Origin: Candidatus Halobeggiatoa sp. HSG11
Lineage (GTDB): Bacteria > Pseudomonadota > Gammaproteobacteria > Beggiatoales > Beggiatoaceae
Length of the DNA: 64,000 nt
Reading direction: 5' to 3'
Assembly: GCA_030378105.1 (NCBI GenBank)
Contig: JAUCGL010000002.1
Span: forward strand, 21,845 to 85,844
Each line of letters opens with the position of its first letter. Positions within the stretch are counted from its first letter, which is position 1. The translations under genes were made by a program, and so were the position numbers. The notes beneath the pieces are model-generated. The model had not been told where the DNA came from. It saw only the letters and a program-made list of their open reading frames with translations, and made no database searches. This document shows, piece after piece, positions 29,204 through 41,200 of the stretch.

Positions 29204-29254
29204 TGGCGTAAGACAACTATACATAATTTAAACATCAACAAAAGAGAAACTATT
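29201..29254 (+). promoter_or_regulatory. Conserved leader of giant gene B
   Basis: Near copy of 16332-16385 (GTTGGCGTAAGACAAC, then TTTAAACATCAACAAAA and GAGAAAC before the ATG). An upstream in-frame TTG at 29195 lies in the palindrome remnant and would read through this leader; the paralogue has no such extension, so the ATG at 29255 is preferred. Confidence 0.75.
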
Positions 29255-32200
29255 ATGAATACTCACAACCCCCCGTCCCAACCGGACGCTCACATCAGTC
29301 GTAGTACACGGCTGTTTACCCTATTTTGCACATGGCTACTTGCATTTTGGCTATTTCCAGCCCAAGCCGCTCCACCAGATTGTCCCGTAGACGGAGCCTA
29401 TGCAACTTATGAAGAAAGCAGCGGGAAATTACATATCCCAGCAATTGAATTAAAAAATAGCGAGCAAACTGGTGTTTACCGGGTTGAACTACGCTTGATA
29501 GCAACGAGTTCTGAATTTGAAGTCGTAAGTGCAGTACCTTCCAATATATCAGTATCCGAAGTACGCTCCAGTTACGATGCTGCAACTGGAATTGCGGAAC
29601 TCAATGGTTATTTACTTGATGCAGCAGGTAATATCCGCAGTTTCCATCAGGCAAAGTTTACCTTTAATCCTGAGAATGGACGTTTTCTAGTTAACGAATT
29701 AACTGAACAACCTCAAAATATTTCTGGGATTAATGCACAGGTTTATACGGGTAACGAAACCGTATTCCCACTTGTACGAGGTGGAGCCGACCAATTCTTA
29801 CTCCCAGTTGAGATTGGCAATCAAACTCTAAATTTGCTAGTTGATACTGGCTCCGATGCACTGCTAGTGTTTGAAGACCGTTTATCTGATTGCAATCGCA
29901 GTGTTAGAAGACGCGAAGATAGTCCTATCCAAGCAACTGACACGCCAGTTTCCAAATCCTACGCCAGTGGCACTCGTGAGGGTGTGCTTGCCACTGCCTC
30001 AGTGCGTATCGGTACTTATTCTCATTCGGCAATGCAAATCATGTTGATTCGCAGCCCAGATTCCCAAAATGACCCCTCTCTAACCGCTAAAGGTGCCGAT
30101 GGTATTATTGGTTTACGCCGTACTGCTGGCCTAAATTTCAGTAGTGATTCAGCACTTTTGGACGCTCCACTGACTTTGCTTACTCCACAAATTAACGGCG
30201 TGGAATTTAATTTACCGCCGGCTGGGGATGCAACGTTAGCATTTGGCAAACAACCATTATTAGAACAAGCCAATGCAGATTTTATTTTCCGAGCTAAAGC
30301 TAAATCAGTAGCTGACCCAAATGACCGTACCCAACGTAGAAGATTTGCTGATATGCAAGTGCCTTTCCGAGCTAAAACAAGTTATGGCGAGGCTGCGGGT
30401 GATGATTTAGATATTTTGTTTGATACCGGTGCGGTTAGTCGTTTGGTGCTTGATACTAAAGTTGCCGAAAAATTGGGATATAACTCAGCTACCGAAAAAT
30501 GGATGATTGATGAAAATGAGGAAATTGAACTCAACCTCATTGGCTTGACTGAAACCACTACTTTGCATCCAAAGTTTGAAGTTTGGGAAGTGAGTGTTGC
30601 TCCTTACAGCATGATGGGAGTGGAATTTGAGGCGGTACTTGGTATTAGCCGTTGGCAAGAATATGTAGTTGGTTTTGATTTTGTCCCAGAACGCAATGGT
30701 GGGCCAGATGGTACTATTTCACTATTGCGGCGTTTGGACTTGCAGACTTCTCAAAATAAACAGGTTGAAACCAGTAGCAATTTAATGGATTTGCCCGGTT
30801 TGAATTCTCCCGGCAACGATGAATTTCCAGTTACAGATAACACTGGCAATATTATAGTATTCCAATCTGACCGTGATGGCAGTGTTGGTGGTACTGATGT
30901 GTATTTGTGGCAACGTGATTCTGGGTTGGTTAATTTAGCTGGTCTAAATAGTGTTGCTAATGAAACTAATCCTTATGTGAGTGGTGATGGGCAGTTTGTG
31001 GCTTTTGTTTCCGACCGTACACCGAATAAAGGTCTGGCCGATATTTATTTATACGACCTGAATCAAAAAACATTAGTTGATTTACCAAACCTTAACTCCG
31101 AAGCTGACGACACCATGCCAGTTTTAAGTGGTGACGGACGTTATCTAGCTTTTGTGTCAGAACGCGACGGCAATAAAAATATTTATCTTTATGACCGTAC
31201 TGATGCTACTTTCATAGACATGCCTAACGTCAACAGTGATTCAGCAGAAACAAGTCCAGCATTGACTAAAGATGGAAGTTTTCTGAGCTTCACTCGTCAA
31301 GTACCAGCTCACCAAACACCGAACAACCAAGCGAATGATGATATTTTTGTTTACAATATCCTCAACCGTACCATGCTGCCACTGTCTAAAGGAATGCGTG
31401 GTGTCAACACTAATTTTAACGAACAACATTCAGCATTAAACCAAGACACTTTGCGTCTTGCTTTTCACAGCAACCGCCGTAACCCTGAAATGGGTCTTTA
31501 TAACCGGGATATTTTTGTGGTGGATGCGATAACGCAAATACCCTTGTCTTTTCCTTGGTTAAATTCAGAATTTGACGATGTAGCTCCAAATTTTTCTGGC
31601 AATGGAGAATCGTTAGTTTTCCAATCCCGCCGGCTCGGTGGCGAAGGCGGTGCTGATATTTATCAATACAGTTTCCAATCCCAAGCATCTGCAACTGCGA
31701 CTGAACAAGTGGAAACCATTCCATTAACCCAAACAGCCGAAGGATTGTTTACCGCACCAGTTGATGTTGATAATCAAACCTTGAATCTATTGATAGATAC
31801 CACCTTCCCGGCTTTGGTGGTTTTCCGTGATACTAATCTCAATTTGACCGACACTGGGAAAACTGTTTCCTTGCCATTAGGACTGGGGCGGATTAACGGT
31901 ACTTTAGCTACCGCAAATATCAAACTCGGCATCCATCAAGCAAATATGCGTATTGTGCTTGCTGAACGACAAGACTGTGCCGATGCACTTGGCCTATCCC
32001 TCACTGGGGCCGACGGCATAATCGGTTCTTTAGCAGGTACTCTTAATGTAAAAGGCGAAAAACCAGACGTGCCATTACAAATGCTTAAACCAATGATTAA
32101 CCTTATCGAACTCAACTTTGATGCTAATGGAAATGCTGGAATGTCCCTCGGTCAAATGCCATTATTGGGCAAAATATCCCGTTCAGTGATGCAATACACC

Positions 32201-35200
32201 ATGATTCCTAGCGAACGTGATCCAACCAATCCACATCAATCTAGCACCGACATGCGTGTACCTTTTGTATCTATAAGTTATCGTGCAGATGGCACTTCGG
32301 TGGGTGCTACTGGTGAGGCTACATCGAATTATAATAATCATCGCGACTTACCGCAAGCCATAGCTGGAACATTGCTTCAGGATAGAGTTATCTTGGATAC
32401 GCAAATCGCAACAAAATTGGGTTATGATGCAGCCATTCAATCTTGGCCAAACGTCAATCACGTCAACTTTTCTTTGATTCTGTTTGGTTCTGATACTTTG
32501 TTACCAATTGCGGAAAACGTACCAGTTAGCAAAATTCAATTGGCTGATTTATCCAAAGCAAGTCATGCGGCGGTTATTGGCGTTGATTACTGGAATAATT
32601 ATGTCTTAGGGATGGATTTGAATCAAAAAATGGGTGGTATAGTCTTAATTGTTGAGCGTCAAAATACCCAATATACGACTAAAGATGTTGAGACCAACAC
32701 ACATTTTATCCCACTACTTGATATCAATAGTATCGCTGATGAGTTAAATGCTGATATAAGTGATGATGGCCAAACCATTGTGTTCCAAAGTAATCGTTTG
32801 GGGGATGATGATATTTATGTGTGGCGACAAGGTTTGCTTGAATTGCCGGGACTGAATTCTCCACATCCAGACCTCAATCCTAATGTTAGTGGGAATGGTA
32901 ATTTGGTCGCATTTGAATCCTTGCGGAATGGACAACCAGATATTTTCCTGTATGACATAAATAATGGAACATTCATTGATTTACCAAACTTAAATACCGC
33001 TTTTATCGAAGAATATCCTACGCTTAATGCTGAAGGAACTTTGTTGGCTTATAGCAGTCGGCCTGACATGCGTAATGCTGATACCTATCTGTATGATTTG
33101 ACAACTAAACAACCTAAGCAATTTTATTATAGTTGGTTCAATACTGATGCCAATGAACTTAAACCAACCTTAAATGCCTCCGGTTCATTGATAGCGTTTG
33201 AAGGTCGTGGACGTGCCGATGGTAAGAGTACTCCCGGAGGTGGCGGTCATGAAGGTGCGGATGTCTATCTGTATAATTTGAATAGAGGCCGACTGCTTGA
33301 TTTGCCCAATCTCAATTCACCGTTTATTGAAGGAAATACATCTCTTAGTGCGGATGGTAATTTCTTAGCTTTTTATAGCAATCGCTATGATCCTTCCATG
33401 CTGCACGTAGGTAATGATGTGTTGCTGATGGAAGTATCTTCTGGTGAATTATTGGATTTACCCGGTCTTAACAGTGATTATGAAGATACAAGTCCAGCTT
33501 TGACTGAGGATGCAGAACATATTCTGTTTCATTCTAAACGTCCCGGTGGTGAAGGTGGTTATGATTTATATCTCTATCATCGTGATACTGAAGATAATAC
33601 TCGGTATTTTGTTTCCAACGCTTATATGAAATATGGGTATGTTATTGATGAAATTGGCCGTCCACTTGGTGACGTAACTGTTAGTGCAAGTGATGCAGAC
33701 GGTAATTTAATTGGTTCTGTAGTGACTGATAGTGCTGGTAACTTTACGTTGAGTGTTCCGGTTGGGCCAGTGTTACCGATAAGTTATACTGCGGATAGTG
33801 GCAAAGTGGTGGTTGATGAGGTTGGTGATGATACTTATATTCCGGATTTTGAAGCTGGTAATTTGAAGTTCACGCAAGTTTGGGTGGAAGATACCATGCA
33901 AGCTGGGATGCCAACTAAGATTTGGTTTGATGTGGAAACTGAAACTCCTAAGCATAATACTTTCATGAAGCTTTATTTGGTGAATCTGCGAACTGGTTCT
34001 ATTGATGATTTAAATATTGCTGGGGGGAATTTTGATGTTGCCCATAGTTTGACGGCGTTGACGATTGATAAATTGGGTCATGTTGGTCTCGGTGATACGG
34101 TGACTAAGACTCAAGATTTAGATACGGTGACAGAAATTTCTTATCTCACTGATGATAATAGTAAAGCTCATGTTGAGCATAGTTTTATTGTGCCAGCCGG
34201 GGTGGAAAATGGTACTTATGCGGCGGTGTTTAGTATTGGTCGATTTGACTATAATCCGGAAGATGATGCGTTGCAATCGGAAGATGCTGCGGATAAACAG
34301 GATAATTTCTTGGCGGCTCCAGCAAGTGTGATTGTTGGTCAGCCAGATAAGCCTAATTTGCGGATTTTGTCGGCTGAGTTGAATAGCAATAGTTTTGAGT
34401 TGCCGAGAAAGCGTCCAGTAGATGGCGGTAGTCAATTTAGTTCTGAATTAGTGCTGAATATGGAAGTTGAGTCGATGGCACAGGATACTGGGTTGCCAGT
34501 GAATATTGTTTTTGCGTTGGATATTGATGGTCAAAGTTATCCGTTATCTATTGCTGATAATAGCGGTCGTCGTCCTTCTTTAGTTACTAAGAAGACTTAT
34601 CCGATGAGTTGTCGTGCGGAGACTCGTGAGGGTTATCCGGCTGGTGAGCGTTGTGCTTCTTTGTTTAAGCAGGATCAACAGGGTTATACTTATAAGCTGT
34701 ATATTGATGGGGCAGCGTATGATGTGTTAGCGGCCAAAACTTCTGATTCTACTGTTAATTTGGTGATTCAGCTTGACCCAACTAAAACTGTGACTGAGTG
34801 GGAAAACAATACGGCGGATAATGTGAAAACTATGCCAGTGATGTTTTTGGCCTCGCAGGAAGATGTTGGAACAACTCGTTCTACACGGAGATCGGTAAGG
34901 GCTGGTAGTAGTCAGTTGTCTGGTACATGGAAAGAGGAGGTAACAGATTATGGTATTGATTTATTCACACCACTTGACGAAGCTGAAGAATATGGTACCG
35001 ATGATATTGGTATAGGCTATGAATTTCAAGCAAGCTTGACTTATGCAGAAGGTAGTGTTACGCAATCTGATAACACCGTTGTTAATTATCCTTATGCTGC
35101 TGCCTTCGATGGTACCGGCAACCGAGTTTACTTTGGCATTTTTGGTTATGAAATAGATGTGCTAAGTGTGGATGTGGGAGCTGATATCAATGGAGACAAA

Positions 35201-38200
35201 TTGCTTTGTACTTGGTTTGGTTATGATGTTGATGTCATCGGCCTTAATGGGTGGTATGGTTACTATGGTACTGATAGCCGTTCAGGTTGTGGCAGTGGTG
35301 GTACAGAAGATGTAGATGGTGAATACGAAATTTTTAATTCTCAGGACTCTTTGGCCAATGAATACTTGACTAAAAGTGTTTCTATAGGTGGTGACCCGAA
35401 TGGTAAGAAAACTTTTGTTGTGGGTATAATTCCTGTTACTGTTGAAGCTGGTGCAACTGGTGAAGTGGGGTTGCGTGGTAGTTTGGTTGTTGATACAAGT
35501 AATACTGTTACTATTTCGGTGGGGCCTTATTTGGAATTGACTGCTTATGCTGATGGTGGAGTTACTATTGGTATTTATAGTGCAGGGATTGGGATTGAAT
35601 TGTTGCTGTTAGGTGTGGAAGTACCTTTTACCGCAGCTCTGCAAGTATTACCGTCTGAGCCACTTGCCATTTTCACTTTTGAAGTGCCTTTGGTTATCAG
35701 TACGTTGGATGGTGAATTTTATTTATGGTATAAGGGAATTTGGGATAAGAACAAGTCCAAATACGTTCTCTTAGAATGGGAAGGTTTTGAATGGGAATAT
35801 CCGCTTATTGATCCAGTATTCATATATTGGGCACAGCCAAATCAGTTTGTGCTTGATACAACTGCTACTACAGGCACTCTGCCTTCTGGGATAAATTCAA
35901 CAACCAGTGAATTAAATTATAATTTGAGTCCTACGAGTAATTTTGGTGCTGAATGGGTGGGTACTTTTGACTTTGATGCTGGTACTTATAGTTTTGAAGC
36001 CAGAGCGGATGATTATCTGACAGTCGCGCTAGACACCGATGGGGACGACAATTATGACGCTACACCATTTGGCATGAATGAAAGCATGGTAGTTGACCAT
36101 GCAGGTGATAATGATGGTACACCGAAAAATGGTCCAACTTGGTTAGATAGTGATGTGTTCGATGATTCAACTGTACAAAGTAATGCTGGTTCAAACCTTA
36201 GTGCCCATGTGTCAGGTTCGATGAGTTTTGATGGTAATGGTGATTATGTTCATCTGCCGACTAATCCGGTTTCCTCAGGTACGGTAACAATTGAGCATTG
36301 GGTCAAGCCAGATGACATAGGAGACGATCAAATATTAGTGTATGCATCAAACGTCAGTGGGGACGGTTTTGGCAATAGCGGCAGTTACTTGGAAGTTCAT
36401 ACTGCGATAAGAGGCAGTAAAGCTTATTTTAACTATCAGGACGGTTCAAACACACTGGGGCTGACTGGTCTCAATACTTTGAAGGTCGGAAAGTGGTATC
36501 ACATTGCGGTGACCTATGATACGGACGGCCTTATGTCATTGTATGTCGATGGTGTGTATCAAGATTCCTCCAGTGGGTCTTTCGCCAATAAATCAGCTTC
36601 CAGAAGCTATATCGGCAGACCGGCTAACGACAGTAAAACCAGCCGCTATTTCGATGGCACACTAGACGAAGTTCGTATTTGGAACTATGTTCGTACCCAA
36701 ACTGAAATTCAAGACAATATGTACAAGCAACTCATTGGTAATGAAGTTGGTGAAGAAGAAGGAGAAGAATTGGTAGCGTATTATCGCTTTGATGCTTCAC
36801 AACCGAATGTAACGCAAACCATTGATGTAGCATTTACTGAAGACGATGCCATAAATGTCAGTGTGGACTATGAAAATATCAGCGATGATGCCAAGGTATC
36901 ACTTGCTTGGAGTAAGATTAATACCTTCAATACATCGTACTATAACAGCACCGATTGGGGTGTAAGTGGCGACGATGTTGCCGTGTGGACTGACATGGAA
37001 GATGAAATTGACCATGATTGGGATGAAGGTCTTCCGGGTGATGATAAAAGTGGTACTAATGAGTATGGGATAACTAACAGTACATTTTCCGCAGAATGGG
37101 AAGGTGAATTCCAGTTTGACGAAAGTGTCACATATACTTTCGTGCTGACAACGGATGACAGTGCAGCAAAACTCTATTTGGATGGTAGTCAACTTTCTTT
37201 TAGTGGTGAAGATGGTCGCACAACTACAGTTGAAGACAGTGATGGAAATACTGCCTACTATGTTTATGAAGTAAGTGAATCTATAGATGCGACTGATAAT
37301 CATACCATTAAATTGCAATATTCCCATGATAACAGTACGCCAATAGATGCTTTAGTGCAACTAGAATGGCAAGCTGAAGATCAGTTTATTTCCACAGTAG
37401 TGGGTAATTTAGGTGTTCCAGCAACCTCTTCTCAACCACTGATATTTTTGGATCCAAATGGCCATTGGAACCATCCAGACAATGAAGTAACTTGGGTTGG
37501 TGAGTTTGATTTTGCCAGCGATGGTTATTACGAGTTTGTTGGCCGTTTCAGTGGTGCTGTGGATGTTTGGGTTGATGGCAGTAAATATCTGGGTACTTAC
37601 AGTGCTAAAGGTCCAAAAGCATACTATTTCTCACCAAATTTAACTGCTGGTTATCATGAAATAAAAGTTGTTTACAATACTAGGCAGCGAACAGAACCGG
37701 TAGAGAATATTGGTGAGCATCGTCCATTTGCAATTGCCAATCTGGATTGGAATCTGCGTGCGGATGACGTTTTCTACACCTATTATTATCAATCAAGTAG
37801 TGATATGGAACAAGATGATGTTACCGATGTAGATAACTATCTTGGTCAATTTGGTGGTATTGCTCCACGACTGATTGAGAGAAAGGCTAATGTTACTAAT
37901 AATATTAGTTTTACACTGAATAATGGAGCATATTTGGGTGAAATTAATGGTGTTTATCAACCAGATAGCGATGTAAATAATAATGTTAAAAATATCACTG
38001 GTAATCCAAATGCTGACTTCGTCAAAGATGGTTTTGCTGTACGCTGGATGGGTGATATAAGCATTGCAACGGATAGTATTTATGTATTCACAGTAGAAGC
38101 CAGTGATAATGTGCGTTTGTGGGTTGATAACACTTTAATGGTTGATGAATTGAATGGTGATCGCCCGGTTACTACTTATCAAGAGGCTGTACTCATGCAT

Positions 38201-41200
38201 GATACTTCAAATGGAGAATCACACGCTATTCGTATGGAGTATGCTGATATAGGTGGTACTGCTGACGGTGGTAATGCACAAGTCACTTGGACTGAAATCA
38301 CCAATCCGAACAATACCACCGGTCATGATATTTTCAATGTCCAATATTTCAATAGCAAAGACCTATCTGGTTCTCCTGTGTACACGACCACTGAAACTTC
38401 TATCGATCATAGTTGGGGAACCGGTAGTCCAGATGGGGCTGTCAATTCAGACAGTTTCTCCACTCGATGGGTGGGTGTGTTTGAATTTGAAGAGTCAGAT
38501 TATACTTTTACTGCTACCAGCGATGACGGTGTACGGGTGTATGTTGACGGTAGTATTGTGATTGATGCATGGGTTAATCAAGGACCAACTACTTACACCG
38601 AAACACTGCCTTTAGAAGCAGGACTACATTCTATCAAAGTAGAATACTATGAAAATACTGGTGGTGCGACAATCAATGTTGGTTGGGTGCAAACGTCAGA
38701 TATTGCTGGCAATGCTTTGACCTTTGATGGTACAGATGATTATGTCAATGTTCCGTATAACGAAGCACTCAATCCTGATGCCTTCACTTTTGAAGCTTGG
38801 GCGTATGTTACGGGCAATAGTGGTAATTGGCGTACAGTCATGAGTAATCGTGGTAGCGGTTCAGAACAAGCCGCAAATATTTACGCTGGTAACGATGACA
38901 ATTGGCAATACTGGTTGGGTAACGGTTCTGCATGGACAAAAATCATTGGCTCTGCTATTGAACTCAATACTTGGACACATTTGGCAGGAACCTATGATGG
39001 TAATACATTGGCATTTTATATCAATGGTGAGCTTCAGGGTACAAATACTGTCACTCAAGCAAAAAATACAGATATGCCATTGACTATAGGTGCTCAAACC
39101 GATGGAACATCTTTTCCATTCTACGGCAATATTGATGAAGTGCGTGTCTGGAATACGGCTCGCAGTCAAGCTGAGATTCAAACCTACATGAAGAGTACAT
39201 TAAAAGGGACTGAGAGCAATTTAGTCGCTTATTATCAGTTTGACCAAAGCACTGGCAACACTGTAACGGATACGACCGGTAATTATGATGGCACATTTGA
39301 TGGCGACTCTAGCCCGACATGGGGCGTTTCCGATGCACCGTTGACTGATTTGCCTGCACCGGGCAGTGCCTTGAGCTTTGATGGTACGGGTGATTATGTT
39401 GAACTAAATAATAGTATTACCAACTGGGCAACTTCGGACTTTAGTTTAGAGTTGTGGGTCAAAACCAGCACTGTCTCCCGTGATATTCTCGTCAAGACCA
39501 ATGGTGATAGTAATTGGGAAGCCGGCGAAAAACACCTTCGTATTGATAGCGATGGCTCTGTGTTTTTCTCTGGTTGGGGCAATAGTTGGATAGATGGTAG
39601 TACTTCAATAACCGACGGTCAATGGCATCATATTGCGGTTGTTTGGGATTACAGCAGTGGTATCTCAGGCACGGGAAGGCTCTATCTCGACGGTGAAGAC
39701 GATACGGATACTGTCAGCCGGGCTTTGTATACTGCCAATAAAGTAGATAATGCTGGTGACACCATTAAACTTGGCTTACACATAAACGCTTCTAATGCAG
39801 ATAAGTTCACAGGACAACTGGACGAAGTACGCATCTGGGATGTCGTCCGCAGTCAAGCAGAAATCCAAGCCTATATGAATCGCACTATGGTTAGTAATGA
39901 AAGTGGCTTAATCGCTTACTACAACTTTGATGAAAAAGCCGGTTCGTCAATAGCTGTACTCAGTGATATAGCTGGCAGTTATCATGGGACATTGAATGGA
40001 AACCCGACATGGATTGATTCAGATGCGCCTGTGTCCAAGATGCTTCCACCGGGCAATGCCATGACCTTTGATGGAGTGGATGATTATGTTGATTTAGGTG
40101 AATCTGCACCGACATTAGATGATACTTTCACTCAAGAAGCATGGATTTATCCGGATTATTCAGATACTGTTTTTCATGGATTCTTGGGTTATCAAAGTGG
40201 TAGCCGTGCACCGAGTATGTGGGTTAAAGGGCAAAAAATCCATTACGGCTTTACTGATGATAGTGATACCCCTAGCTGGAATGCTACCACATCCGGTGAT
40301 GTGTTAACGCTCAATGCTTGGAATCATGTTGCAGTGAGTTTTGATGGCAGTGATTACACCCTTTACGTTAACGGCGAGCAAGTGCATAATTACACAGGTG
40401 CATCGGGTAAAACACCTGTTAGCAAGCCAGTACGTTGGATAGGTAGAGTGGATAATTATTTCCCCGGCATGATTGATGAAGTCCGCATTTGGAATGATGT
40501 TCGTACCCAAACTGAAATTCAAGACAATATGAACACCACCGTGAGCAGTTTTGAAAATGGCTTAGTGGCGTACTATCGTTTTGACCAAGACAGTGGCTTA
40601 GAAGTGATTGACGTTTCTAGCTATGACAATGACGGTGTGTTGAACGATAGCACTGGCCCCGCGTGGGTGCCCTCCGACATATCCACAGGCTATACCATGA
40701 GTTTTGATGGCGATGATGATTATGTTGAACTCAATAATAGTGTCACTGAGCTGGCTAATGCGAACTTTTCACTAGAAGCTTGGATTAAAACAACAGCATC
40801 CAATGCGATGAGTATTATCGCCAAGAACGATGATGACACAACTTGGGAAAGCGGTGAAAAATGCTTTTATCTCAATAACTCAGGTGTAGTTAATTTTGTC
40901 GGCTATGGTAATTCCTTTATCAAAAGTACTACTGTGGTAAATGATGGTGAATGGCATCATGTCTCTGTTACTTGGGATGAGAGTAGTGAAACAGGTCACA
41001 TTTACATTGACGGTACAGACGATACCTCAAGCAGCACCTACAATTCCAATAATGCGGATAATAGTGGCAATACTATGAAAATTGCTCATCCCAATTACAG
41101 TGAAGGATATAATCATTTCGATGGCGAAATAGACGAAGTGCGTGTTTGGAGCACCACCCGCAGTCAAGCTGAAATTGAAGACAACATGGATTCCGTCCTC

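Noticed and set aside
38253..38561. Frameshifted ORFs within the giant genes
   Set aside because: The main frames run uninterrupted with continuous domain similarity, so these are shadows.
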